From NCBI GenBank assembly GCA_036873135.1, contig JAPTYO010000005.1:17814666-17878665 (forward strand): a DNA stretch of 64,000 nucleotides, read 5' to 3'. Position numbers and translations under genes: made by a program. Positions 52,901-64,000 of the stretch are shown piece by piece. This DNA comes from Clarkia xantiana subsp. parviflora (Eukaryota > Streptophyta > Magnoliopsida > Myrtales > Onagraceae). The notes beneath the pieces are model-generated. The model searched no databases, was not told the DNA's origin, and saw nothing but the letters and a program-made list of their open reading frames with translations. Position 1 is the stretch's first letter, and the number at the start of each line of letters is the position of its first letter.

Positions 52901-55601
52901 AGGGGCAACCTATCAGCGGATGGTGAATAAGCTGTTCGGAGATATGTTGGGAGAGACCATGGAGGCTTACGTAGACGATATGCTGGTGAAGTCCCGACAT
53001 GCTGAGGATCACGTGCACAACCTAGCCGTGGCGTTTGAGCGGATGAGGCTTCATCAGGTTCGCTTAAGCCCGACGAAATGCGCCTTCGGAGTCCACTCAG
53101 GGAAATTTCTAGGCTTTATGGTGAGCCAGAGAGGAATTGAGGTGAATCCCGAGAAACCGAGGGCGATTGAAGAGATGCAGTCTCCGATAAACCATCGAGA
53201 GGTGCAAGTGCTGAATGGCCGACTGGCTGCAATGAATCGCTTCCTGTCCAAGGCTAGTGACTGATCTATGCCGTTTTTTGAAGTCCTGATGGCCAACAAG
53301 AAGTTTGAGTGGACCGCCAAGTGTGAAGAGGCGTTCCAAGCACTCAAGCAGCACCTTCGCACCCTCCCGCCGTTGGCGAAACCGGTTCCAGGCGAGCCGC
53401 TCTATCTTTACTTGGCTATTTCTGAATTTGCCATTAGCTCTGTGTTAGTGAAGGTTGTCGAGGGTAATCAAGTCCCCGTCTATTATGTAAGCAAGGCGTT
53501 TGCCAAGTCTGAATTGAATTATCCTGCCGTTGAGAAGTATCTCTTTGCGTTGATTATTACTGCTCGGAAGCTAAGGCCTTATTTCCACGCACACGAGATT
53601 ACTGTGTTGACGAACCAGCCTTTGAAGCATTTTTTGAACCGACCGGATGCTTCGGGAAGATTAGTGAAATGGGCAGTAGAGCTTAGTGAGTTTCGCATAC
53701 ACTTTGCTCCAAGAACGGCCATTAAGGGCCAGGCATTGGTGGATTTCATAGCAGAATCTACAGCCCCCGATCTATAAGAAGCGGGCCCTGTAGAGGGGGC
53801 AACCATGGAGGTCCCGACAGAAGAACAACCAGAGAGGGCAGAGCAATCAGAACAGCCAAACGAGGAAAATACCTGGGAAATGTACACGTATGGCTCCTCG
53901 AGTTCGGACGGATCAGGAGCAGGCTTTTTGTTGATACCACCGGGTGGAGGTGAGCCGCTCCGATATGCCTTGGCTTTAACATTCAAGGCCACAAACAACG
54001 AAGCGGAGTATGAGGCTCTTATCACGGGCCTGAAAATTGCTAAAGGCACTGGAGTCGATCACTTGAGAGTGAAGTGTGACGCAGCTTTAATCGTAAACCA
54101 GGTTCAAGAGCGATACGAAGCGAGGAGCCCGATAATGAAGAAGTACCTACGCGAGGTACAAACCTTGAAGGAAAGCTTTAAAATCTTCGACATCGAGGCA
54201 ATCCCGAGGGAGGAAAACGTAGAGGCAGACGCCTTGAGCAAATTTGCCCTGGGGGCACCCTTGGAAGAAAATCGGAAGGTGCACTTCTTGGAGAAGGTGA
54301 TCTTGTCGACCACCGACCCGACACAGGTGTGTGCTATTGAAGCAAGAACGGAGGAGGAGCCCACTTGGATGACCCCGATAGTCGCGTACCTGACTACGGG
54401 GGCAGTCCTCGATGACAAGGTAGTAGCTGACAGGATACGTCGGATTGCGGCTAATTACGTGATGCTAGACGGTCAGCTGTACAAGAAGGGCTGGTTCTCG
54501 ACGCCATACTAGAAGTGTGTGGCTAAGCCCGACGCAAGCCGAATCCTAAAGGAGGTGCATGAGGGAGTTGCGGCTTGCCATGAAGGGGCCCGATCCATTA
54601 TGAGGAAAGTGCTAAACTTGGGCTATTATTGGCCTACGATGAGCAAGGAAGCGACGACGTTGGTCCGATCCTGTGACGCGTGCCAGAGGTACGCCCTGAG
54701 TATCGTGGCTCCGGCCGCTAATCTGACATCCATCAAGAGCGCTTGGCCCTTCGCGCAATGGGGCATCGACTTGGTGGGACCTCTTCCACAAGCACAAGGT
54801 CAATGTAAGTATTTACTTGTAGCTATCGATTATTTTTCGAAATGGATAGAGGCAAAGGCGTTGGCCAGAACGATGGGGAACCAGATCGTCAAGTTCCTCC
54901 AGACCCATATTGTGACCGGATACGGGATTCCTAAGGTGGTGATCAGCGACAATGGTCCACCGTTTAACGGCTCTCAGGTGAGGGAGTATCTGGAGGAGTT
55001 GAACATCGAGCATCGGACAGCTTCCGTACGCCATGCTCAGACTAATGGCCAGGTGGAATCAGCCAACAAAATCGTGATGGATGGCCTGAAGAAGAGGGTC
55101 TATGCCTTGAAGGGCAAGTGGCTGAACGAACTGGAAAACGTGCTTTGGGCTGTTAGAATGACACCCAAACGATCAACAGGGGAGACTCCGTTTGGCCTCG
55201 TTTATGGCACGGAGGCTGTCGCCCCCGTGGAGGTAGCTGTGGCGTCCCATCGGATGAGATATTACGAGCCTCTGACGAATGATGAGATGAGACGTCTAGA
55301 CTTGGACTTGCTCGAAGAGAAGAGGCGGGAAGCCGATGGATTCCAAGCTCCAATGCGTTTGGCGACGGCCAGGTATTACAATCAGCGAGTTAAGTCCCGA
55401 CAATTCTTCGTCGGGGAGCTGGTTTGGCGTCGCAATGAGTTTACCCTTTTGGATCGAATCAACAAGATGTCACCAAAATGGGAAGGACCTTATAAGGTCG
55501 TGGGGATGCCAGCTCCAAATGCGTACAAATTGGAAGACCTCGATGGCAGAGTATTGAAGCATTCTTTTAGTGGCGAACACTTGAAGAAACACCATGCTTG
55601 A
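49995..55601 (+). pseudogene. E5 gag-pol polyprotein, three nonsense codons
   Basis: One frame of 1869 codons with no frameshift. Gag core is about 170-340, knuckle C-x2-H-x4-H-x4-C from Cys467, RS tract about 506-530. Protease has Asp624 (LIDGGSSSDIL), RT has FRDLNKACP and YVDD from Tyr992. A degenerate first RNase H follows, then the archaeal-type RNase H, whose first catalytic Asp is Tyr (YTYGSS, residue 1299). Integrase has the HHCC finger and Asp1592, Asp1652, Glu1688 (35 residues between the last two). Stops: TGA 53262-53264 (others have Arg), TAA 53775-53777 (Glu), TAG 54510-54512 (Leu). The genomic copy cannot make RNase H or integrase. Gag through RT is still open. Confidence 0.93.
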
Positions 55602-56327
55602 TGAAAGTCGCCTTAAGTGGTGCTCGACGAAAGTCGCCTTAAGTGGTGCCCGATGTAAAATCGCCTTAAGTGGTGTATGCTGTTTATCGTTTAATTCAAT
55701 GTAAGCCAATTTTGTGCCATCAATAAATAAAGAGGTTGCTTCCGATCAGAATTGTTCTTAGATTTACTCTAAGCATTATAAAGTCGCCTTGGGTGGTGCA
55801 CGAGAAAAGTCGCCTTGAGTGGTGCACGAGAAAAGTCCCCTTAAGTGGTGCACGATTCTTAGATTTATTCTAAGTACTGAAAAGTCGCCTTAGGTGGTGC
55901 ACGATACCAAGTCGCCTTGATTGGTGCATAAGAATTAAGTCGTCTTAAGTGATGCACGAAAAAGTCGTCTTGAGTGATGCATGATTCTTAGATTTATTCT
56001 AAGTATTGAAAAGTCGTCTTAAGTGATGCACGAGATTAAGTCGTCTTAAGTGATGCATGTTTTTTGGATTTATTCTAAATTATTGAAAAGTCGCCTTAAG
56101 TGGTGCATGATGGTAAGTCACCTTAGGTGGTGCAAGTTAGTAAATCGTCTTGAGTGATGTACGAGAATGTCTTAAGTGTCGAAGTATCGACCTAAGCAAG
56201 TATAGTAAAGCCACTTGGAGAAGTGCATCGAAAAAATCGGAACTAAGAAAGTCTGATAATTGATAGGGGCTCAAAGGCCCGACGATTACACAAGCGAGGA
56301 GAATACAAGGACTTTAAAGATAAGCAG
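55602..56327. repeat. E5 hypervariable zone
   Basis: A loose tandem of roughly 23-26-bp units, AAGTCGCCTTAAGTGGTGC and the variant AAGTCGTCTTAAGTGATGC, runs from 55608 to about 56200. It is interleaved with three or four copies of a spacer TTCTTAGATTTATTCTAAG. The rest to 56327 is non-coding tail of the antisense gene. Confidence 0.85.
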
Positions 56328-59033
56328 TTAGGCTTGGTCCTTGTCAGCGGCATCTACAGGAGCTGGGTCCACGAGGTCGGTGGCAGAAGGCTCCACAGGG
56401 TCAGCCGCGGGAGGATCGACTATCGGAGCATCAGCACTTGGAAGCTCTGCTGCGTCTTCGACAATTGCGGGAGTACTGCCCCCATCACTCTCCTCCGAAA
56501 GGGCAAAGTATTTCTTCGCGAAGGGAGCAAGAGAAGAAGACTTGTCGAAGTTGATGGCGTCGCCATACTCCAGATGGAGCTCCTCAACCGCATTGAATTG
56601 AGTGTTCTCCACCTCCGCGCTGCAGAACGTCACAGCATCAGCCTGGAAGTCTTCAGACCTCCGATAATCCTCCCGGCTCTTGATCTCGGCCGCGACCAGC
56701 TGCGCGGGAACCCCGAAACTTGCTCCTCCAGAGTCTTCTTCTCGAGGACCAGCTTGTCCTCAGCAACCTTCCGCTCCTACTGCTCCCGCCTCAGGAGCTC
56801 CTCGAAGTCCCCGACCTGCTTTTGGAGGTCCCGAGTCTTTCGGGCGAGGAGGGCCTGCTCCTTGGCCAGTTTCCCCGCGAAGACTCGGAGGCCGCGAGAT
56901 CCTCCTTAAGCTTGGCCGTGACCGCCCGCTCTTGTTCCAGAGCCTCCTCGTAGTCGAGGAAGTACCCGATGGAACGGTTGAGGTCCCCCAACTCCTGCGA
57001 AGAGAGGAAAAGAAGTATTAGTAAACGAATAATCGACCTTAATAACGAAGAAAAGAAGGGTGAAAAGCTTACCACTACCCGACGCATACACATCTGCATG
57101 ACATCCCGGCGCATCTCATCCCGATCCAAGTTAATCGGATACCTCATGGAAGGCAGGATTGAGCCTGCTATCAGGTGAAGAGCCAGCTCCGGGTATGTGT
57201 CCCCTTGTCGGAGCTGGACCCCTTGCAGCGTCTGGATAGGGGCCCATGGAGCATCCTCCTGATCGGAGTCAAAGGCCCGGTAGAAGCTCCCGTCAAGCGG
57301 GAGAGGAGAAGGGCCGACGGGAGATGTGGAGGGCTGTGCCTCCGACCCACCCCGGGCTGGGGAAGGAGCGAAGTCGTGGACGGGCGACGATGGTCGCTGC
57401 TGTGAAGAAGACGAGGGGGGCAGCCCCTGAGAGGTTGGTTTCAGGGGAGACTGCCCCGTCCTCCGACGATGGCGAAGGGAGCCACCCTCATCTGTCTCCT
57501 CGGAGGAGTCCAAGCTTTCCACCCGACGAAATTGTTCGCCGGTCGGACTCCCACCACCGGAGAAAAGTGGTGCCCCTGCCGAAGGAGGCGCCCTGCTGAA
57601 GGTGGCGCGCCTGCTGAGGCTCCAGCACCCGACGGAGCCCCGGAGAGGCCTGCACCTGAAGGACGAGAAGAGGCTTTAGAAATGTAATCGGGAAATTCAT
57701 CGGAGCCCTTACACCAAACAATACGTCGGGAGACATATTGATCCTTCCCGCGATAGTTGTAATAGCCCGCCTTCAGGACACGAGGAGTTTCACCTCGAAG
57801 GATCCGTCTGACATCAGCAATACGGGCCTCCCTGGTCGAAGGAATCAAATCCTTCGGGACCATCCTCCTGTACGATTTAATAGCGAGACAGAGCTTTTTA
57901 CCTTCTTCAGCGTTCTGGACGTCGAAGAGCTGGTCCACCTCCACACGCTTCCGCTTCGGCTGCTCCGCAGAAGGAGACCCCGACGGAGCAGCAGCCTTCT
58001 TGGCGGACTTCCTCTTCCGCGAAGGGCGGACAGCATCGGTCTCCCCCTGCTTAAGGAACAGATTGGTCAGCACGGATACCTTCTTGGCTGCAAACAGTAG
58101 AAGAAAAAGGGTTAGAGATGTACCCAGGGAACCATATTGGAGGGGCCATCGAAAAGCTGCCCCCCGGAGATTATATCGAGGAGTCGGATCCCGGCGTTCA
58201 CCAGGTCCCGCTCCACGAGAGAATTGGCGTCGAGGGGAGTGTAGGACTCCCCCCATCGGTAGAGCTGGATGAGTTGAAGAGTTTGGAAATCTTCGTCAGT
58301 ATAGGTGTGGAAGGCAGGAGGAGAGTCTGCTTCCACCTCCCATCGGGGCCATGGGATCGAAGAGTTTTGGATGAAGAAGTAGCTCCTTTTCCATCCGCTG
58401 TTGTCGGACCCCGTGTCGACCAGGAGTCCCCGACCCTTGACCATATTCCAGGTGTCAGTGGTCCAGTTGCACAACCCAAGTTGCGTCTTGTTCCACTTCG
58501 GCATCCGGGGGTAGAAGGCGCAAACCCCCGCCTCGTTGCACTTCATCCCGTAGAAGGTCCTGAAGAGCTTGAGGCTGTATACCCACTGCTGTCGGAAGCA
58601 GAGGACCTGGAAGGCGTTCCACAGGCGAATGGCGTGCGGAGAGAAGGTGGTCGTATGAGTTTTGTAATGCCGACACATCTCGACCAGATTACCACAGAAG
58701 GGGAATCTGATCCCCGCTGATACTTGCCCCGTAGAGACAAATACCTCCCCTTTTCGGGGACGAGTAACCTCAAGGTTACCCGAGGGGCGAGGCCAGGGAT
58801 ACGGGAAATGAGGTTCCCAAGTAGAAGTGATGCATCCCTCCCGGAGAGCTGCATCATAAGCGGTGCTGGAGATTTCATTCAGAGCATAATTAAAGTTGAA
58901 GGGCTTTCTTCCCTCAGAGCTAGATCCACTGTCTGAAAAGTAGCAATGGCAAGGAAGGCACATTGGGATTTTCGGAAAGCTGCAAACAAGGAAAAGATGA
59001 GCAAGCAACGAAGAAGAAATCGTTACCAGACAT
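56328..59033 (-). pseudogene. E5 antisense gene (PF04195-like domain plus coiled coil)
   Basis: Proposed exons on the minus strand: 59033-59027 (ATGTCTG), 58932-58124, about 58087-57073, 56994-56328. Exon 2 is open and carries GEVFVSTGQVSAGIRFPFCGN, SPHAIRLWNAFQ, FRTFYGMKCNEAGVCAF, SSIPWPRWEV. Exon 3 has a basic KRKSAKKA segment and ILRGETPRVLKAGYY, with a frameshift near 57530. Exon 4 is a coiled coil, shifted in frame near 56760, and ends AADKDQA, homologous to NKDQA in E2. The C-terminal block FCSAEVENTQFNAVEELHLE matches FCKSEVENVLFNSVEELYTA in E2. The products of relatives probably associate through the coiled coil; the role is unknown. Confidence 0.78.
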
Positions 59034-59191
59034 GACGATTGGAAGTTGAAGGAATGAACTTGGCGTTGCCGGGAAGATGATCGGAAAAGCACTAAGGTCT
59101 TCGGAATCACAAGAGCTTGAATTCGCAGAGGTTTCAGAGAGATTTTGAAAATTCGGAGATGGTAAAAGTGGAACTGTGCTCACAGTTAGGG

Positions 59192-59198
59192 TTTTATA
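59192..59198 (-). promoter_or_regulatory. TATA box of E5 antisense gene
   Basis: TATAAAA on the minus strand, 159 bp before the ATG at 59033. The block CGTTTCATCTCAACGGTCCA lies about 60-80 bp further upstream, nearly identical to that in E6. Confidence 0.65.
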
Positions 59199-59579
59199 GG
59201 CGAAGAGGACAGTTGAAGGGACGCTTCGATCTGAGTCGTCGAAGTTGAAGCGTTCTGATCTGGACCGTTGAGATGAAACGTGCAGAATTGCAACGGGCGT
59301 AATAATGAAACGGCCTAAAAAGCACTTTTCAGAGAAAGCAGGCGCGAAAAATCAGACACGAGTGCCGAAGACGTCGCTTCACTATCTGCTGCATTTAATG
59401 ACTAGGGAACCGAGAAGTCCTCTCGGATTTGGCAGTTATCTACAAGGCATCGAGGAAACGTGAATGGGAAGACTAGTATTGAGTGACTATGCCAAGGGAA
59501 AGACCCCCGACTTCGATGTCGGGAGGTCGGGAGTTGAAAGACACGACGAACTAAAAGTCCCTCATGTCTTGGGGGCAAA

Positions 59580-59959
59580 TGATGGGTCCGACTACAGCCG
59601 TTAGGCCCTTTAACGGTGAGGAAACGGCAAATAGGCCCGGTGGGCCCTAAACGAAGGCCAAGATGGCCCAGGCAAAGGATCCCGACGAAGGGAGTCCGAG
59701 AATGAGAGGTCCCGACAGAGTCGGACCTGACAAGCGAGCTGAACGCTCCCGACGAGATGCCTCTGAGTAGGACCCGATGATGAATCCCTGAGAACAATAG
59801 GCCCTGTCACGATGACGAGGGGCCCCGAGCGGTGACACAACGAGATAACTCTGGAGTCCCCGACGTTAGTCGGGACTCGTTATCAGAGGATAAGGCCGAG
59901 ATACGCGGGGCGTGGCCGAGATACGCGGAACTTGGTTAAGATACACGGAGCGTGGCCGA
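59580..59959 (+). repeat. E5 3' LTR, truncated by E6
   Basis: It starts TGATGGGTCCGAC after the polypurine tract TCTTGGGGGCAAA and stops in the U3 repeats (...GAGCGTGGCCGA), where E6 begins TGTTGGATC. The remaining 330 bp should lie beyond E6. Confidence 0.92.
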
Positions 59960-60656
59960 TGTTGGATCACGGTGGAACTCCGGTACGGACTTTGACGGCA
60001 ATCCTAGTTCCTTTGCTCCACGCAATCCTGCAAGAGGGGATAGACCGGGCGGTGACCCAGAATCCCTCTCCGATGCTTAAATCAGTATCTCGTATGACTG
60101 GCAAGCAGTAATCTCAAAGTATATTCAATCCAACGTAAATGTTCTGAGGTGACCTCTTGCCCTTTTATAGGCGAAGAGACGCCTCAGGTACCTGGTGAAC
60201 CGTTAGGGGTGGTTAGCCCGTATCCTGCATATCTCGGATGTGATCTCGCTTATCTCAGCCATGCCCCGCGTATCTCGGCCACGCTCCGTGTATCTTAACC
60301 ACGTTCCGCGTATCTCGGCCACGCCCCGCATATCTTGGTCTTATCCTCTGATAATCGAGTCCTGAATCCCGTCGGGGACTCCAGAGTTATCTCGTTGTGT
60401 CACCGCTCGGGGCCCCTCGTCATCGTGATAGGGCCAATCATTCTCAGGGATTCATCATCGGGGCCTACTTAAAGGCTTCTCATCGGGAGCTTCCAGCTCC
60501 ACTATCGGGACCAACTCTGTCGGGACCTCTCCTTGTCGGGACTCTCTTCGTCGGGACCCTTCTCCTAGGTCATCCTGACCTTCATTTTGGGCCTGGTGGG
60601 CCTGTTTTCTGTTTCCTCCCCGTTAAAGGGCCTGACGGCTGTAATCGAACCCATCA
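59960..60656 (-). repeat. E6 3' LTR (697 bp)
   Basis: Plus-strand ends are TGTTGGATCACGG and ACCCATCA. It is related to, but clearly distinct from, the E5 LTR. It contains CGTATCTCGGCCACG repeats and a TATA region (CCTTTTATAGGCG near 60160). Confidence 0.93.
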
Positions 60657-61040
60657 TTTGCCCCCAAGACATGAGGGACTTTTAGTTCGTCGTGTCTTCC
60701 AACACCTGACCTCCCGATATTGGAATCAGGGATCTTTCCCTGGGTTTAGTTACTCAATTATCAGTCTTCTCCTTCACGTTTCCTCAATGTTTTGTAGATA
60801 ACTGTTAAATCCTAGGGGTCTCCTCGGTTCCCCAGTGCATTAAATGCAGTAGATAATGCAGTGACGTTTTCAGCCCACGTGCCTGATTTTTCTCGCCTGT
60901 CCTTTTCTGAAAAGTGCTTTCCAGGCCGTTTCATCATTACGTCCGTTGTCCTTCTGCACGTTTCATCTCAACGGTCCAGATTAAGACTCTTCGACTTCGA
61001 CGACTCGGATCGAAGTGTCCTTTCAACCATCTTCTTCGAC

Positions 61041-61047
61041 TATAAAA
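61041..61047 (+). promoter_or_regulatory. TATA box of E6 antisense gene
   Basis: TATAAAA lies 191 bp before the ATG at 61232, with CGTTTCATCTCAACGGTCCA about 80 bp further upstream. Confidence 0.65.
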
Positions 61048-61231
61048 CCCTAGCCATGGTCATAATTTAACTTTTACCGTCTTCGAATTCTCAAGAGCTC
61101 TCTGTGATTCCTGTGCGATTTCTCTGCGACTCCTCTGCAGTTCCAAGCTCTATGATTTCGAAGGTTTTTGGAGTTTCTCCAATCATCTTTCCGGCGACGT
61201 TTCGTTCATCTCCTTCAACCTCTACTTCATC

Positions 61232-63297
61232 ATGTCTGGTAAGGGATTCCCCTTTGTTGCTTGTTCGTCTTTTCCTTTTTTATAGCTTTGCAAGAGTCCC
61301 ACTGTATTTTCTTGCCATGGTTGCTTTTCAGACAGCGGTTCCAGCTCTGAGGGTAGAAAACCCTTTAATTTTGATTATGCTCCAAATGAGATCTCCAATA
61401 CTGCTTATGATGCAGCCCTCCGAGAGGGTTGTATCACCATCACCTGGGAGCCTCGTTTCCCGTATCCTTGGCCTCGCCCCTCGAGTAACCCTGAGGTTAC
61501 TCGTCCCCAGAAAGGGGAGGTATTTGTCTCTACGGGACAGGTATCAGCGGGGATCAGATTCCCCTTTTGTGGTAATCTGGTCGAGATGTGCCAGCATTAC
61601 AAGACACATCCCACCACCTTTTCTCCCCATGCCATCCGTCTCTGGAACGCCTTTCAAGTCTTCTGCTTCCGACAGAAGTGGGTCTACAGCCTCCAGCTCT
61701 TCAGAACCTTCTATGGGATGAAGTGCAATGAGGCGGGGGTTTGCGCCTTCTACCCTCGGATGCCTAAGTGGAGTAAGCAGCAGCTTGCCCGATGTGGTTG
61801 GACCAATGACACCTGGAAGGTGGTCAAGGGTCGGGGACTCTTGGTTGATACAGGGTCCGACAATAGTAGCTGGAAGAAGAGCTACTTCTTTATCCGACAC
61901 TCTTCGATTCCCTGGCCTCGGTGGGAGGTGGCAGCGGACCCTCCGCCTGCTTTCCATACTTACGCCGACGAGGATTTTGAGACTCTCCAACTTATCCAGC
62001 TTTATCGGTGGCGGGAGTCTTACACTCCCCTCAACGCCAACTCTCTTGTGGAGCGGGACCTGGTGCACGCCGGGATCCGACTCCTTGATATTGTCTCTGG
62101 GGGGCAGCTCTTCGACGGCCCTTCTAATATGGTCCCTTGGGTAAACTTCTAACTCTTCTTTGTTTACTATTTGCAGCCATGAAGGTATCTGTGCTGACCG
62201 ATCTATTCCTTAAGCAGGGGGAGACTGACGCTGTCCGCCCCTCGCGGAAGAGGAAGTCCGCCAAGAAGGCTGCTGCTCGGTCGGGGTCTCCTTCAGCGGA
62301 GCAACCTAAGTGGAAGCGGGTGGATCTGGACCAGCTTTTTGATGTCCAGAATGCTGAAGAAGGTAAAAAGCTCCGACTTGCTATAAAATCATACAGGAGG
62401 ATGGTCCCGAAGGATTTGATATCTTCAACCAAAGAGGCCCGCATTGCTGCTGTTAATCGGATCCTTCGAGGCGAAACTCCACGCGTTCTGAAGGCGGGCT
62501 ACTATCGTTATCGCGGGAAGGATCAATACGTCTCCCGACGTATCATTTGGTATAAGAATCCCGATGAACTTCCTGACTACATTTCTGAAGCTTCTCATCC
62601 TCCAGGTGCAGGTCGCTCCGGAGCTCCATCAGGTGCCGCAGCTTCCGCAGACACACCGTCTTCAGCGGGGGTGCCTTCCTCAGCTGGAGAGAAGGCACCG
62701 ACTGACGAACAATTTCGTCAGGTGGAAACCTTGGACTCCTCCGAGGAGACTGACGAGGGTGGCTCTTTTCGTCAGCGTCGGAAGGCGGGGCAATCCCCCT
62801 TGAAACCAACCCCTAGGGGCCGCCTCCTTCATCTTCTCCGCAGCCGCGGCAGCCCTCGCCCATCTATGACTTCACTCCTTCCCCTGTTCGGGCCGAGACA
62901 GAGGCATGCCCTTCCACTCATCGTCCTCTTTCTCCTCTTGCTCTTGATGGGAACTTCTACAGGCCCTTTGATTCTTCACAAGAGAATGCCCCCTGGACTC
63001 CTATCCAGACGCTTCAAGGAGTCCCGCTTACACAAGGGGAGCAGGACCAGGAGCTGGCCCTGCATCTGCTGGCAGGCTCGATCCTGCCTACTATGCGGCA
63101 TCCGATTTGCCTCAATCGGACGCACATGCAGCGGGATGTCAGGAATATGGCCATGCGCCGTATACAGGTAAGACTTCGCTTCTTCATTTTTTATGATAAA
63201 TCGGGTTGTTTGTCCATTAACACTTTTCCTTCTTATTGCAGGAGCTCGGGGACTTCAACCGCCTCATCGGGTATGTCATTGCCTACGATGAGTACTA
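61232..63297 (+). pseudogene. E6 antisense gene, 3' truncated
   Basis: Proposed exons: 61232-61238 (ATGTCTG, then GTAAGG), 61332-62140, about 62177-63167, and 63242 on, cut near 63297. Exon 2 is open (FVSTGQVSAGIRFPFCGN, SPHAIRLWNAFQ, FRTFYGMKCNEAGVCAF, SSIPWPRWEV). Exon 3 has RKRKSAKKAAA and ILRGETPRVLKAGYY and loses frame by one base near 62818. Exon 4 begins ELGDFNRLIGY and stops at the deletion, so the coiled coil is gone. This copy has the best donor (GTAAGG) and acceptor (TTTTCAG) for intron 1. Confidence 0.8.
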
Positions 63298-63299
63298 AT

Positions 63300-64000
63300 C
63301 TTCCCGATTCATCCGGTCGGTTCAAAAAATGCTTCAAAGGCTGGTTCGTCAGCACAGTAATCTCGTGTGCATGGAAATAAGGCCTTAGCTTCCGAGCAGT
63401 AATAATCAACGCAAAGAGGTACTTCTCAACGGCGGGATAGTTTAATTCAGACTTGGCAAACGCCTTGCTTACATAATAAACGGGGACTTGATTACCCTCG
63501 ACAATCTTTACTAACACAGAGCTAATGGCAAATTCAGAAACAGCCAAATAAAGATAGAGCGGCTCGCCTGGAACCGGTTTCGCCAACGGCGGGAGGGTGC
63601 GAAGATGCTGCTTGAGTGCTTGGAACGCCTCTTCACATTTGGCGGTCCATTCGAATTTCTTGTTGGCACTCAGGACTTCAAAAAACGGCATTGATCGGTC
63701 GCTGGCTTTGGATAAGAAGCGATTCATTGCAGCTAATCGGCCATTCAGCACTTGTACCTCCCGATGATTTATCGGGGACTGCATCTCCTCGATTGCCCTC
63801 AGTTTCTCGGGATTCACCTCGATTCCTCTTTGGCTCACCATAAAGCCCAAAAATTTCCCTGAGTGGACTCCGAAGGCGCATTTCGTCGGGTTTAAGCGAA
63901 CTTGATGGAGCCTCATCCGCTCAAATGCCATGGTTAGGTTGTGCACATGATCCTCGGCTTGTCGGGACTTCACCAGCATATCATCCACATAAGCTTCCAT
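63300..64000 (-). pseudogene. E6 RT / RNase H fragment of pol
   Basis: Open on the minus strand from the window edge: EAYVDDMLVKSRQAEDH (RT active site), CAFGVHSGKFLGFMVSQRGI, then the degenerate RNase H (LYLYLAVSEFAISSVL, VLTNQPLKHFLNRPD). The frame then runs into deletion-junction sequence (LIVGNDIPDEAV...) that is the complement of antisense exon 4. Unlike E5 it has no stop at the RT/RNase H border. Confidence 0.9.

Larger units (their letters stand above)
49246..59959 (+). mobile_element. E5: Tat-lineage Ty3/gypsy retrotransposon with antisense gene
   Basis: Order: 5' LTR, primer site, single-frame gag-pol with three nonsense codons, repeat zone, antisense gene (56328-59033, minus), polypurine tract (59565-59579), and a 3' LTR cut at 59959 by E6. 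The two LTR parts differ at only a few positions over 380 bp, so it is young. The left flank is GCCTC; the matching right flank would be outside the window, beyond E6. Confidence 0.93.
59960..64000 (-). mobile_element. E6: Tat-lineage Ty3/gypsy retrotransposon, partial
   Basis: Minus-strand order from the left edge: complete 3' LTR, polypurine tract (about 60657-60675), antisense gene on the plus strand, then at about 63293-63301 a jump directly into RNase H/RT of pol. Most of antisense exon 4, the repeat zone, integrase and the second RNase H are missing. The element continues past 64000. Confidence 0.9.

Noticed and set aside
53262..54512. Programmed stop-codon readthrough in E5 pol
   Set aside because: The stops fall inside RNase H and integrase, differ in type, and are sense codons in E1, E2 or E6. 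They are ordinary nonsense mutations.

Overview
The window is repeat-dominated nuclear DNA from a flowering plant, most likely a eudicot. The grounds are Tat-lineage Ty3/gypsy retrotransposons carrying a second, archaeal-type RNase H, Ty1/copia LTRs with TGGTATCAGAGC primer sites, an L1-type LINE with DUF4283-like ORF1 and RNase H, hAT transposons, and one recognisable host gene: a class A heat stress transcription factor (best fit HSFA5) at 41649-46137 on the minus strand. I found no tRNA, rRNA, CRISPR array or bacterial gene.

Layout. 1-4146: 3' part of gypsy element E1 (+). 4147-15521: E2 (-), LTRs both present, its 3' LTR abutting the 3' LTR of E1 head-on. About 15713-16764: 5' LTR, primer site and first 48 gag codons of another gypsy element, E4 (+). 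16765-22594: minus-strand copia leader and two copia LTRs, interrupted at 18172-20825 by E3, a gag-only derivative flanked by a TTTTC duplication. 23221-31526: a plus-strand copia LTR split by a hAT element, which is itself split by a 6.8-kb LINE with two open ORFs. 31527-38490: a decayed copia element (-). 39092-41289: a non-coding LTR element containing a hAT MITE. 41649-46137: the HSF gene, with a solo LTR in its intron. 46713-48142: a short polyadenylated retroposon. 49246-59959: E5 (+). 59960-64000: E6 (-), inserted in the 3' LTR of E5 and running off the window.

E1, E2 and E3 form one LTR family; E5 and E6 form a second, related one. Where complete, each element encodes gag (CHHC knuckle plus an RS-dipeptide tract), protease, reverse transcriptase, a degenerate gypsy RNase H, an archaeal-type RNase H and a DDE integrase in one frame. 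After pol comes a hypervariable tandem-repeat zone, then in E2, E5 and E6 a separate gene on the opposite strand with a TATA box, short GT-AG introns, a domain of the family catalogued as 'putative gypsy type transposon' (PF04195-like) and a coiled-coil C terminus. All gypsy pol genes here are broken, while the gag of E3 and both LINE ORFs are open.

The most interesting material is the spliced antisense gene in three elements, the three-level nest at 23221-31526, the E3 gag-only derivative, a ladder of palindromes at 15831-15982, and the solo LTR inside the HSF intron.
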